In this document: positions 1 through 10,716 of the stretch, in pieces
How positions within the stretch are numbered: position 1 is the stretch's first letter
Layout of the letters: the number at the start of each line of letters is the position of its first letter
DNA from: Wolfiporia cocos
Lineage: Eukaryota > Basidiomycota > Agaricomycetes > Polyporales > Phaeolaceae
Direction of reading: 5' to 3'
Assembly: GCA_029448655.1 (NCBI GenBank)
Contig: JACCLO010000046.1
Location: 1 to 64,000 of the forward strand
DNA: 64,000 nucleotides
Program-made: the position numbers and the translations under genes
The notes under the pieces: model-generated
Seen by the model: the letters and a program-made list of their open reading frames with translations, nothing else
Told to the model about the DNA's origin: nothing
The model's database searches: none

Positions 1-1075
1 GGAGCCGCCACTAAAACTACATATTTATCTACTTATTGACTGGGATACCAGGGTACCTGAAAGAGAGCTCATCATCAGCGATCAACGCTGAGTGGTCATG
101 TCTAACACAAGAAGAACGGGGGCATGGTTAGGGGCGCCCTTGTCAGGACGCCGCGCGGAATTTAGCCGACAGGTGTCTTCATCGAAGCGCGCGACTTCCT
201 TCTAGAAAGAGAGTCGGTGACTGCCAGCGCTTGATAAGCTGGGTCACATGGTTGGGAATAGGATACACAGCCCATTTCCTCGTGGAGATGAGCTGGAAAG
301 TGGTCGCAGTATTACACCGCGACCGGTCCGCGCTTTAGTGGTAAGGCTTGCCATCTATAGCCACCTGGGTGTCACATCAGGGCTAAAAAACCATCCGTCG
401 ATCTAAGATCGCGCATTCACGAGCGCTCCACACATCAAGGATGGTGGGCAACGCCGCATGCTTCCGGTGGGGCCCCAACTCGGTTTAACCCAGGCTCGCA
501 CACCGAGCTGCCCGTAGGACTTACGCTATTGGCTACCGCGAGTGACCTCGGCTGGTTTGGCCTTGCGAGCCGCACCACCTCACCACTTGGATTCCCCGAA
601 GGAGATCCCAAGCGGGCCCCTTACGCCTGGGGGGCGGCTTTGGAAGATTCCCACACCCAACTAAGGGAATACGCCGAAGCGCATATCCCTATGGGGATCC
701 TACTGGTAGTGTTGGGTCCCTGAACAGGGATTGCCAAGACAGGGGGCTGCGCGCACACAGGCAGACGGTCCCCTTTTCCCAATAGGCGGGTCTCAACGCT
801 GGCACCAGCAACCTTGTCAGGAAGCCGGCGCCTCTCCTTAACCCTGGAGTCCGGGTTTGCAGGACCTACCGCTGATTAGGCAGGTAGAGCCCCACTGGGT
901 GGCAGCAGGCCGCTAAACCCGCCGCCGATGTATTCCATAATCCGTAACCACGGAGCATAGCATCCTCTTTGCAGAGGAGCAGCGGCTCCTGCGCTATCTC
1001 AGACACCTGTTGGAGGGAAAAAACCCCAGGCGCCACCAATTAAGGAGGCGCAGGGGGTAGGAAGTTCTATTCTTA
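1..1075. other. Unassigned GC-rich stretch left of an LTR
   Basis: No protein family is recognised here. The 64-codon open frame at 529-723 has no recognisable motif. If the LTR at 1076-2171 is the 5' LTR of a minus-strand element, this stretch would be the start of that element's internal region, because a candidate primer-binding site adjoins the LTR at 1063-1074. No gag-like frame is visible on the minus strand, so this remains uncertain. Confidence 0.3.
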
Positions 1076-2171
1076 TGACACAGAACTCTCTGTGGGACTC
1101 ACCAAGCCTGTATCCTATATGACAAGGCGACTGGGGGAGGTAGAGGAACTCAATGCAGCAGGGATATTGGAGGTATCTTCTACGGCGGACGCCGAGAAGA
1201 ATAGAGCTAAAGTTATAGGCCGTCAAGGCCCTACTTATATACATGTTTATGCGGATGGCACGTGCTACTAGCTAGCTATGACCATTCCGGGTTATGTGGC
1301 TTTGCCAAGGGGCGAAGCGCTATCTTATCTGATGTTTATGGACTCTATCTACAATGGCCGTGGAAGGCCCTAATGGCCGAACCAATAGTAGAAGAGGGAT
1401 TATACCTTTATCTTGTGTTAATGGCGGGGCGCAGCCCGGGTATATGGGGAGCCGGTTGCCGGATACCTTGCGGTATAATGGCGATTGGCCGGTCTTCGTG
1501 TGATGACCAAGGCGAGACGCCGAGGTCGTTATGCCATTGGACGGGAAGTACCGTGGCATGTGTTATAGCCCGGTCCGGATGGTTACCGGGGCATGTGTTG
1601 GACTTAGCCGTGGGCGAGGTCCGGTGTTTGGGCAACGCCGTGATGGCAGAAGCCCGGGACTTGGAGAACGCCGAGTCCGTGGGAGGCCGAGAAGGACGTG
1701 ACCTATAGCGATATTGCCTTGATGCTAATATAGTGCTTGTGGGTCGTGTTGACATTATTATGCGAAGGCGTGGCGCGCCTGAGGTGCCATTGTGATCAAG
1801 GATCTTATGGCGTGTAGGAAGCCGGGAAGGCCGACCCAATAGTACATAGGCCAGGAGGCACTGTTTGTACTATGTGGACATTATTATGCGAGCGTGCCGC
1901 GCTCGGCCTATCATTATGATCTACGATCTATGACGTGGCTGGTCTTGCTATGACGGGCGAGACCTTTATGACGTAGCTGTAACTATGCTATTGGACCGGA
2001 AGGTGCCGTAGCGTTATGTATGCTGGTCATGTGGTGATAAGCCCAGTTAAGAGCTTGTCGTGGTGGCAATGGGAGTAACCCGTAGATAACTTGTAGTTAG
2101 ACGTATAAATCCCAGGTAAATTGCTATAATCGTAGGAAAAAATGCTGTAAGCCCCAGATAAATCTGTGACA
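1076..2171 (-). mobile_element. LTR (minus orientation), candidate 5' LTR
   Basis: On the minus strand the unit starts TGTCACAGATT and ends CTGTGTCA. It carries a TATA box (plus-strand reading ctacttatatacatg near 1232-1246) and an R-like segment AGCTCTATTCTT (plus 1197-1208). The terminal hairpin CACAGA/TCTGTG lies at its 3' end. No matching 5-bp duplication flanks it (TCTTA on the left, ACCCG on the right), so it is not a simple solo insertion. The right end abuts the gypsy pol relic. The 143-148 codon frames inside it are chance frames. Confidence 0.7.
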
Positions 2172-2258
2172 ACCCGGAAAAATTCGAAGTATGGTCGGAT
2201 CATCTGAACCTAACCTACTTCAAGACGGCTCAGAAGCTCACCAGGAGACAGCAAGATG

Positions 2259-3151
2259 TGACACAGATCTAACTGTGGGACTCACCGCCTAATCCACAAG
2301 GTGAGGGGAATAAGCAGGCAAGCAGTCAGAAGGCGCGCAGAAGAGAGGTGAAGTTCTTCTAGGGGCGCGCAGCGCCTAGAAGAACAGAACTAACGACTAA
2401 AGGCGTTAAGCCCTATCTTATATACATGCTTATACTTGATTACGTAAGTAGGGAATGGGTCCTACCCTAAACGTGTTAGTCATATGCTTGCATAAGGCGA
2501 TGGTGTCAGTATGGCACCATCCGTATATCATAATGATGCGAATAAGGCATCATGCATAGGTATCTATAGTGACCATGCTAGCCAGTAATGGACTTAGCCA
2601 GTAAGATACGAGGGATGGATCAGAAGATCCGCATACATGGTTACCGGGCCGGAGGCCTGGATCATAATGACGTCATGATTGGAAATGATGATGTCATGGA
2701 ATGTACTAGACCATGGGTCTAGAATAGTGATGCCATTATTGTGTAATGATGGCGTGCTATGGATTGGACTGGGCTGTAGGCCTAGGTCCAATGGTGTCAT
2801 AATTGGTAATGATGACGAAGGGGTTACATCATAGTGATGTCATAGCCAGGGCTAGACCATATGATGTCATGATGATATCATTATTTGTAATGATGGTATC
2901 ATGGGTTAGAATAGACCATAGGTCTAGTCTTGTGACAGAGTGTCATGTAACATGTCATGCTTGATGACTAGCGTGTAAGCGCCGTGTCATAGATGCTTAG
3001 TAGCGCGGTAAGCACTCTTGGGCTTAGGTAATAACTGTTAGGTTACACCGGCATGTCGGCTTGTACTGATAAGTACAGGATAACTCGTAGGTATGCGTAA
3101 TAATACCGGATAAATGGCAATTAATTGCGGAAAAATGTCAGATCTGTGACA
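2259..3151 (-). mobile_element. Solo LTR inserted in the RNase H region of pol
   Basis: The 893-bp unit is flanked by the exact duplication AGATG (2254-2258 and 3152-3156). Removing the LTR and one AGATG joins the pol frame seamlessly (…RRQQD|GHYI…), which proves insertion. On the minus strand it starts TGTCAGATCTG and ends with the hairpin CACAG/CTGTG and TGTCA. It has a TATA (plus cttatatacatg near 2415) and an R-like AGTTCTGTTCTTCT. Many short TGATGTCAT-like tracts fill its first half. Confidence 0.93.
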
Positions 3152-4831
3152 AGATGGGCATTATATCTGTCAAGATTTAACTTCTCCATGCACCATTAAA
3201 CCAGGAAAAACCATGCTTACTGCAGACCCTCTGTCCAGGAGACCAGACCATGAAGAGGGGGTGGAACTCGACAATAGGAACAATATTCTGTTGAAACCGG
3301 AATTTTTTGTTAACTTTGCGCGAGAATTAGCCATCCTTGCGTTCGAGCCCCTCCATCAGTTGGTAATCCCAGATGACGAACTCCAACGAGAAATACACAA
3401 GCATTGCTAGACAACGAGGTAACCAAGGACTACAAAGGCCTATTGGAGTCAGGACCTCACGAATTCGGCAAGTCTCTCAGAGACTGGAACTACGAGAATG
3501 GTCTACTCTTGTACCATAACAAGATCTACGTTCCCAAGGCACCAGAAGAGCTTAGAAATAAGGTCTTACAATTACACCATGACCACCCTACTGCAGGGCA
3601 TATGGGGAGATGGAAGACATACAAACTCATCTCACGTAATTACTGGTGGCCAGGACTAACCAACTCGGTAAAGAAATACATACAGGAATGCGACCACATG
3701 CCAGCAAATGAAGAATCGCCCGCAAAAGCCATATGGACCCCTGATACCTAACGAAGTACCAGAAGCCCCATGGGAGATAATAACCATGGATTTCATTATG
3801 TACCTACCCAAGTCGAAGATAGACAACAAGGTGTATGACGGAATCATGGTTGTAGTCAATTGCTTGACCAAGCGAGCATGCTTCTTCCCCATCTCCAGCA
3901 AATTCGGAACAAAGGATCCCGTAAGAGTCCTATACAGAAGGTTTTACCCAATACATGGGCTACCTAAACGTATCATTTCCGATCACGGAGTGCAGTTTGC
4001 ATCCAAACTATTCGGCGAATGGTGTAAACTGCTAGGGATAGAACATGCCATGACTATGGCATATCACCCACAGGCAGATGGGACAGATGGAAAGAATGAA
4101 TCAGACACTTGAACAATACCTCAGATGCTATGTAAACTCGTATTGCAAAGACAATTGGTCTCAATTCCTGCCTACGGCGGAATTTGCATACAACAACGCA
4201 GCGTCAGAGACTACCAAGATGTCACCATTCTACGTCGAGTTGGAAGGCACCCAAAGGCTGGGCCAGCAGATTTAGCTATTCAGGCAAAAGCAGACCTTAA
4301 TGAAATTGCAACCGATCGTTGGAACGCTCAGGAGCAAGCCAAAGCCGCAATGCAGTTAGCAGCTGACAGTATGAAGTGGTATTACAATCAATCGATCCAG
4401 AAAGTACCCTTCAAGGTTGGAGACAAGGTTATGATAGACGTAAGGGATTACCAAACATCCGAAAGAAGTTTGGCCCCAGGTACATCGGCCCGTTCAAAAT
4501 AGTCGAACAACTGTCACCCGTGACTTTCAGACTACACATGGATGGCCAATACCGAGCCTATCACCCGGTCTTCCATGCGTCAAAGCTAACACCATATACC
4601 GGCAAGGAAGAAGCTCCAGAACCAGATAAGTCAGGAGAATACGAAGTGGAGCAAATACTCAACCACAGATTCACACCCTCAGGAAAACTACAATTCCTGG
4701 TGCGATGGTTAGGGTACTCCATGGGAGAAGACACATGGGAATATGAAGATGACTTCGTCAACACTAAGGAGTTGGTAGACGAATACAAGGCAGAACATGC
4801 CCTTAACGCACATACCGCTCCGCGAAGATGA

Positions 4832-5563
4832 CACACCCACAATATTCAAGTATTCGAACCAGATGACAACCCAGACTGGAAAGTTGGGGATTGTTATCTA
4901 TGGCCAGATGATTGGCCACTGCAGAGAGGTGAATTTACTCCGGAAGAATGCAAGAAAGTACGGAAGTGGTTAGTACGGGACAAATTCGGCAACTCCGTAG
5001 AAGAAGGCACTTGCTTCAACGAATATCTCGAATTCGCAGTAGGACCCCAGGGCACATATCCAGAAAGAGGCACTGAACATGCCACCGGATTTGACATCTA
5101 CTCAGCCGAAGCTACCAGGATAAACCCTCACACCACCATGCTCGTGAAAACAGACCTAAGAATCCTATTCCCTTATGGATTCAGCGGCAAACTGGAGACA
5201 CATTCTAGCATGGCGAAGAAGGGCATACAGGTACAAGGCAGAGTCATAGACTGGGATTACTGTGGAGAAGTGATAGTCATGCTCTACAACTTCACCGGAT
5301 ATCCATACATGGTTAACCATAGGGACAAGATAGCACAATTACTTCTGCAACCTGTCCCTCAACCAGAAATCCACCATAGTACAACCTACATGTACAATCA
5401 ACAATACTTGAAGGACACAGCTCGTGGTGACAAAGGCTTTGGTCATACTGGTAGACACTTGGGAGAAGTCAAAATACTCCCTCATGACTATGAGGATTGG
5501 GACCGCCTGATGGAGCCCTCAGCGAGCAAGTGGCAAGATGTCGAACCACCGATCACCGAGTAA
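4832..5563 (+). pseudogene. dUTPase domain fused to the C-terminus of gypsy Pol
   Basis: The frame that encodes the chromodomain continues in the same phase past TGA 4829-4831 to TAA 5561-5563. It shows the dUTPase motifs in order: ATGFDIYSAEA (motif 1, about 5082-5114), GKLETHSSMAKKG (degenerate motif 2, about 5185-5223), GRVIDWDYCGEV (motif 3, about 5239-5274, with the metal/uracil-site aspartate in the WDY position), HRDKIAQLL (motif 4, about 5318) and RGDKGFGHTG (motif 5, about 5422-5452). A linker rich in acidic and aromatic residues (about 80 codons) separates it from the chromodomain. dUTPase hydrolyses dUTP to dUMP and so limits uracil incorporation during reverse transcription (family knowledge). 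Fusion behind the chromodomain is unusual. The TGA may be a CGA-to-TGA mutation or a recoded stop. Confidence 0.88.
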
Positions 5564-5587
5564 CCTTTGCAGGGACCGCAAATCTTG

Positions 5588-5599
5588 AAGAGGGGGTAA
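5588..5599 (+). other. Polypurine tract of the gypsy element
   Basis: The run GAAGAGGGGGTAA directly precedes the TGTCACAAATT start of the 3' LTR, as expected for plus-strand primer synthesis. It lies about 25 bp after the stop of the pol/dUTPase frame. Confidence 0.75.
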
Positions 5600-6987
5600 T
5601 GTCACAAATTTTCCTATATTTTTCCCTATTTTTCCTAGACTTGTAGTCCAGTTTGTAGCATAGTTAGCGTAGCACGGATACTTGTAGATCACGTGACCCA
5701 GTAGAACTAGATGCCGACGGAACCTTCTAGCAGGTTCCATCCCATTCCACAGATATCACATGTTAATGCTCATATGTGTGACCGCTGACTCATTACACTT
5801 GTAGAGTCACCTGCCATCTGACTCATTCATAGTCATAGCGCATACGTTATCACTTACGGTCACATGCAACCTGACTCATACCATAGTACCGTAGGTCCTA
5901 GTAGTATTAGGGGTCTTGTATTGCATGTGTCACAGTATTATCTAAACGCCCTATTTTTCCGCTATCCGTAGCCATTTATCCGGTATTTATACGCATAACT
6001 ACGAGTTATCCAGTACTTATCCCATACGGCTATAACCTTACGGTTATTATTGCCCTTACGGCTTCTCAACGTACGCTTATGCGCTACTAAGCTAGAATGA
6101 CACAGCGCTTACACGCTAGTCATGCCCCATGACACGTCCGGCTTGCAACCGTACCACGTCATAACCTACGTCATGGACTAGACCTACGGTCTTGTCCAGA
6201 CTATGATATCATCATGATGTCACCACCATCATATGTCTAGGTCCCGACCTATGTATAGACACATGGCACCATACTGGCATCATACCCTCGTCATCAGTCT
6301 AGCCCTCGGGCTTACGACCAATGGCACTAATGGCTCGGCGCTCCGCCTTAGTCATTCCCCGGGATACAGCCTATGGCAGTTACCCCTCAAGACTCGGCCT
6401 TCGGCCTTGTCGTCATACTGGTCTCAACCGCCCCCATGTGAATGTCTACAGGTAATATGATAGGTTCGCCATTACCGGCTTACCACGGTCTATTTCTAGC
6501 ACAATCACACATCTATGCCTTATGCCGATACCGTACCAGTATCACATGCTAACCCTTCTATTCGTAGATGGATCTTCCTTCCGTTGATGGTTACTCAGCC
6601 ACAACGCCATACTAGGTACATACTGTATAGTAGTACCAAACATGTATATAAGATAGGGACTAAGCGTCCTATACGTCTTAGTTCTATTCTTCTAGGCTAT
6701 GCGCCTAAGAATCCTCTCACTTAGCTGCACTAGAATAGTCTACCTTACCTCCCTCCCCACTGGAGGATAAGTGGTGAGTCCCACAGACTGTTCTGTGTCA
6801 GCATGTATATATACTGGAACAGTCTGAGCGTTACAACTCAGTTCTGTTCTCCTCGATATTGAGCTACTGCCTAACAAGCAACCTCATCGCTCATACACTT
6901 TTACTTGCTATCTCTTCTTGTGTGTGTATACCTCTAAGCCGCCCTCAAGAAACACTATTAGTGAGTATTAGGTTTGGGTTTGTGTCA
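5600..6987 (+). mobile_element. 3' LTR of the gypsy element, split by a younger LTR
   Basis: The LTR starts TGTCACAAATTTTCC after the polypurine tract and ends GGTTTGTGTCA at 6987. Without the nested LTR (5928-6800) and its duplication it is about 510 bp. The nested copy landed inside the promoter: GCATG at 5923-5927 and again at 6801-6805, followed by TATATATACTGG. Downstream the stem CTGAG/CTCAG (6824-6828, 6837-6841) with a TTACA-containing loop matches the stem-loop of the solo LTRs. This ties those LTRs to this autonomous family. Confidence 0.88.
5928..6800 (+). mobile_element. Solo LTR nested in the gypsy 3' LTR
   Basis: This 873-bp copy is flanked by the exact duplication GCATG. It starts TGTCACAGTATT and ends TCCCACAGACTGTTCTGTGTCA, whose CACAG/CTGTG arms form the terminal hairpin. 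It is a sister of 1076-2171 and 2259-3151, which share its AT-rich TGATATCATCATGATGTC-type tracts. TATA (catgtatataag) is at about 6640. The R-like segment AGTTCTATTCTT (6680-6691) is an exact complement of the candidate primer-binding site near 1063-1074. Confidence 0.93.
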
Positions 6988-7436
6988 CCGTGATCCGTGA
7001 TCGGGATTGGGTTGCCAGCCAATAGCAGTAAAGCCTGTTGGCTATACTTAGCTATGGTGCCATAGTTGCATGAGCATGGTGTGCTCATGATGTCATAGGC
7101 AGTGTGCCTTGATGATGTAGTGGTCTAGCTAGACTGGCTAGACTGGGTGACGTAGTGGTGACGTGTCTGTCATGGTGACATATGTCGTGACTTGCTTCTG
7201 GTGTTATCCATGTGGATTGATAGGCCGCGTGGTTGATAGAAGAGCTTGACTAATAGTCTATGACTAGCGTGTCGCATGTGTCGTATCAGCTTAATAGTGT
7301 GTAAGTACCTTGTGTAAGTGATAAGGGTTGGCAATGGGATAAGTCCCTGATAACTGATAGGTAGACGTATAAATCCTAGAATAATTGCTATAAATAGCAG
7401 AAAAATGGCCATGTCCTGTAAATACTGTGACATGGC
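6988..7436 (-). mobile_element. LTR fragment (minus), 5'-truncated
   Basis: The right end (…GTATAAATCCTAGAATAATTG … AAATACTGTGACA, ending near 7436) matches the ends of the LTRs at 1076-2171 and 44.7-45.4 kb. The promoter half and the TGACACAG end are missing, so it is a truncated copy. Confidence 0.6.
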
Positions 7437-7467
7437 ACAGACTAGTCAGTCTTAATGATGCAGCAAG

Positions 7468-7907
7468 TGTCACAGATTTTGGGTCCCCTTCAGTAATCAA
7501 ACCAAGGCACTAGTGGTACTGAAGTCACATGATGGTTTGGCCCTCATCAGGTAGTATAGCGGTATAACATCTAGCATAGCGTGGCACCCTAGAGGCACAT
7601 GACTTGCTTACATATACAGAGGCTGTGTAGATAGTGCATGGACCCTTACGTTAGGGTAGGCCCTAAGGCCCACCTGCGCTCATCCTCATGTATATATAGT
7701 ATGTCGTCTGAGGCTTACACCTCAGACTTGTCAATCTCGTTGTTGGGGGCGTTTCCCCTCTTAGCTGGCATTCTTAGTCTTGCTGGTCTTGTGTGCCCAC
7801 CTCGCCTCGCTATGGCCCCAAGGCCCCTTAGCAACTAGGTGTTGTACTCTACCTATTCGGTATTGGGGGTATATTAGATGGTAGTGAGCCTATGCCACTT
7901 TGTGACA
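7468..7907 (+). mobile_element. LTR with TATA and stem-loop
   Basis: The unit begins TGTCACAGATTTTGGG and ends TTTGTGACA. TATA is at 7689-7698 (catgtatatatag). Hairpin 1 has arms GTCTGAGG 7706-7713 and CCTCAGAC 7720-7727 with loop CTTACA. Hairpin 2 (GGGG…CCCC) follows near 7743-7758. Flanks GCAAG and AGCTC do not match, so one flank was probably rearranged. On the right it abuts a gypsy pol fragment. Confidence 0.75.
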
Positions 7908-8040
7908 AGCTCCTTGTAATCCTTAGTGACCTTGTTGTCTAGCAATGCTTTACAAATCTCTCGGAGTATCGGTTCATCCAATTCTGGCACCACATGGGAG
8001 GTATCAAGAGCCATTGCCATGAACTCTCGCTCGAAAAATT
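7908..8040 (-). pseudogene. Fragment of a second gypsy pol (RNase H-integrase linker)
   Basis: On the minus strand this reads EFFEREFMAMALDTSH, then PILREICKALLDNKVTKDYK. It aligns with the linker of the larger pol at about 3300-3440 (FFVNFARELAILAFEP … EIHKHC/LLDNEVTKDYKG). It is a short relic bounded by LTR termini at both ends, with no complete domain. Confidence 0.75.
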
Positions 8041-8285
8041 CTGTCACAAATCTAGGTCACGCTAGATACTAGGACGTTATGGAGCAGTAACTAGGGTATA
8101 TTCCCCCTAAGGTGGTGACCTGAATACAATAGGCACCAAGCATGGGAATATGAACTGCAGATATAGCCGGACCCTTGATAACAGCCAAGCTGTTATCATA
8201 GCCCTTTTGGGGGAGTGGCTATATTGCCACTCATGAGCACATTGCATTGGGTCCATGGTGCGTCTTGTGATATCAGTCCTGCACT
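8041..8285 (-). mobile_element. Relic of the short LTR family
   Basis: The core (CATGGGAATATGAACT … GATAACAGC/GCTGTTATC palindrome … AGCCCTTTTGG) is the reverse complement of the short LTRs at 16459-16703, 45418-45666 and 50760-50997. The left end is TGTCACAAATC. The right end (CTTGTGATA) is degraded and no target duplication is seen. Confidence 0.6.
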
Positions 8286-8605
8286 TCCATAATTGACATC
8301 CAATGTGCTGCTTGACATGCTCACCACACTTGGCATGCCAAACCAGTACTCACACCTGATTGGCTAGTGTACATCATCAGGTGATAAGTTAGTTGTAGTA
8401 ATTGGCACAAGATTGACAACAGAAAGTGTGCCCAGCGTCTGCAGACAATTCTCCTTCAGTGATGGGGGTAGCAGAACAGTGTTGAACTTTGGCACCTTGA
8501 GCTTCTCCATTCCCACACCTGGCCTGTGTCAACCATTGCATCTCTGGGGATTTGCATACTCAGCCTCACTCTCATTCTCATACACATTCAATGAGGGCTT
8601 GTGTG

Positions 8606-9568
8606 TGTCACAGATTCTGAAAAGAGGTACCCCCCCCCTGTCTCAAACCCACGTTCTTGGGTAGTACCCCATCATGTGTCTTTGTATGGACTTAGCAGTG
8701 TAGCGTAATGGTACAGGTCGCCCCACCCATAGATGGTCACATGGTCAGTAGCTTAGATACTACAGCACATGACTTAGGTAGCACTCAGCAATACGCACAG
8801 ACCCTGCCTTTAGGGTGGGTCTCTAGTATACAGTGACAGTGTTCCTCATGTACTTAAGCTGTGACACTCTGGGGCTTACTCCCCAGAGTGTCACAGATAT
8901 ATTACTGTTGAATTCACCCTCACTATAGCTTTATGAGCACTGCTGTACATGCATGTGCCCCTCTACACTATGGTATTCCTCTCCCCTTCGTCCTGTAGTT
9001 ACTGTAACAACCCTGCACCACTCGTCGATCAGCGCCCTTAGGGTAGGCGCACGTGCCTCTACCCATAACATGGTCACACTTTCATTACATACTCATGACT
9101 AGTTACTGTTATGCCTGACCTCATAGTTACTGCGCACAGATCAGCACTTCAGGGTAGACACACTAGCGTACACGCAGATGTATATAAAGTATGACAAATG
9201 AGGCCTTATGCCTCATTCTTAGGATTTTCGGCAATTGGGCCTAACCAGCCCCTTTCATTCTCTATGGCTATGGGCCACTCTGCTGTGCTGCTCATCTGAC
9301 TTGACTGGACAAATGCCACAACCCCTAGCTGTCATCCCTCTAACTGAGCACCCAGAGTCAACGACAATACTAGGACACGCCAGCAGGCATATACGAGATC
9401 CCCAGCAGGGCCAGTCCCACAGACACAGGGTATGTCTGTGTCACAGAGCTGTTATTCTCGATGATGAGGCTTGTCCTCTCTTTACTCCAAGTCTTATGCA
9501 TGCTAGTCCAAGGGTTCTGCTCTATGTGACAACTCTAGATGACGGTACACCCTTGGCATTTTGTGTCA
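8606..9568 (+). mobile_element. Outer solo LTR carrying a nested LTR
   Basis: GTGTG duplications at 8601-8605 and 9569-9573 flank the unit. It starts TGTCACAGATTCTG and ends CATTTTGTGTCA. Its own length without the nested copy (8889-9443) is about 403 bp. A TATA-like catgtacttaag lies near 8848. Hairpin 1 (CTCTGGGG/CCCCAGAG, 8867-8888, loop CTTACT) ends exactly where the inner LTR inserted. Confidence 0.87.
8889..9443 (+). mobile_element. Inner solo LTR
   Basis: The 555-bp LTR is flanked by CAGAG (8884-8888 and 9444-9448). It starts TGTCACAGATATATT and ends with the hairpin CACAGAC/GTCTGTG and TGTCA. TATA is agatgtatataaag near 9177-9190. Hairpin 1 has arms AATGAGGC 9197-9204 and GCCTCATT 9210-9217. 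Hairpin 2 is GGGC/GCCC near 9237-9250. Confidence 0.93.
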
Positions 9569-9940
9569 GTGTGAGCTCACACATGAGAGGGTCTGGCTCA
9601 TAACTTGAGGTTAATGTCCCAGCGAGTTTGCATGGCATTTATAAACTCTGCTGTGGCTGGTGCACTGATGCTGTGGATGGGTGCTTAGTGCACACCACAC
9701 CATGCACAAGTTAACTACTAGAGGGGCAATGCAGGTATGCGCACAAGCTTTAGTCTTATTACTAGCATATATACTTGTAACCAATTGTATTTATGGATTG
9801 TGTTTGGCAGCAACCTCGCACATTAGTCACTGGCATAGTGTGGTGGCTAACATGAGCTTCTATGTCCTCTACCCACTCTATTGTGGAGCACACAACTTGG
9901 AGTGCACATCAGATGAAACATGGCTCTGCAATTGTCCTCT
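9569..9940. other. Unassigned spacer
   Basis: An open frame from 9681 runs into the next LTR and has a hydrophobic stretch (about 9741-9810) but no recognisable family. It may be host or older element sequence into which the LTR at 9941 inserted. Nothing else is supported. Confidence 0.3.
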
Positions 9941-10543
9941 TGTCACCAGAAACTCCACCCCTAGGATATACGCTAATGCTAGGCTAGCGCTAGGGAGATG
10001 CACATGCATAGGTAGATAAGCATTCACTTATCTTATCTCAATATGGTCACATGTCATCACTGAGTAGTTACAGCATTACCTAGTCATGTGAGACACAGTC
10101 ACAGTATGCACAGGCCACGCCATTAGGTCAGGCCTTGTAGCTACAGTACGTAGCATCTCCATGTATATAAGTAGGTAGAATCTGAGGATTACTCCTCAGT
10201 TCTACTCTTCTCGGCCTAGGGGGCATGTCCCCTGGGAACCTCTCAACCCTCTGCTGCATGTGCGTGTGAGCCAGCGGACTGCTCTGCAACAAGCCTGCTG
10301 CATCCTACTTGGACATGGGGGTCTCTATTTATTGCATCTCCTAGTTTTGTCTTTAGCCTGCTAGTCTGGGGGCATACCGGTACACTCATGGGTCAGTACC
10401 TCGGGCTTCATGGCAGGTCGTCTCAATAGACAAGCCATCCTGTTCTCCCCTACAAGGATGGGTAGCCTTTAGGCCTAGGTTAGAAGGTATAGAGGCATCC
10501 CCACTAGCATGGGTAGCATGGTCACAAGTATGTTCCCGTGTCA
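9941..10543 (+). mobile_element. Solo LTR
   Basis: CCTCT flanks both sides (9936-9940, 10544-10548). The 603-bp unit starts TGTCACCAG and ends TTCCCGTGTCA. TATA is catgtatataag near 10160. Hairpin 1 is CTGAGG 10182-10187 / CCTCAG 10194-10199 with loop ATTACT. Hairpin 2 is AGGGG/CCCCT near 10216-10233. Confidence 0.92.
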
Positions 10544-10548
10544 CCTCT

Positions 10549-10716
10549 GCTGCTCAATAATCTCGGCTGCCTGGTGCAACTTGTGTATAGCATATTCTAT
10601 GTCTGTTTGGTCTTGATTGTCAGGCTAGGATGTGAAGGTGAGTATATCTCTATTTTACTTGTTATATACATACTGCAAACCCACTGCCGCTGCCAGCTCA
10701 TGTGCGCAGCAATCCA
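10549..10716. other. Spacer between LTR and transposase relic
   Basis: Nothing recognisable. It probably belongs to the Mutator-like element whose transposase follows on the minus strand. Confidence 0.25.

Larger units (their letters stand above)
2172..5563 (+). pseudogene. pol: Chromodomain Ty3/gypsy pol relic (RNase H, integrase, chromodomain, dUTPase)
   Basis: This is the C-terminal half of a Ty3/gypsy Pol. The RNase H tail (FEVWSDHLNLTYF, then KTAQKLTRRQQD) reads to 2258, is cut by an LTR (2259-3151), and resumes as PGKTMLTADPLSRRPDH. The integrase zinc-binding region (HHDHPTAGH ... CDH) follows at about 3575-3710. The integrase core has TMDFIMYLP, ISDHGVQFAS and an [11 protein letters not shown] glutamate at about 4090. 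A GPRYIGPFKI (GPY/F) module lies near 4470, and a chromodomain (VEQILNHR ... FLVRWLGY ... TWEYEDD) at 4650-4760. The reading frame changes near 3404, 3700, 4080 and 4270-4450, and TGA interrupts at 4829-4831. Reverse transcriptase, protease and gag are missing upstream. The element is not autonomous as it stands. Chromodomains of this class bind methylated histone H3 and bias integration (family knowledge). Confidence 0.92.

Noticed and set aside
1262..1839. Long overlapping frames of 143-148 codons on both strands
   Set aside because: They lie inside an LTR copy, are not kept in the sister LTRs and have no recognisable domain.
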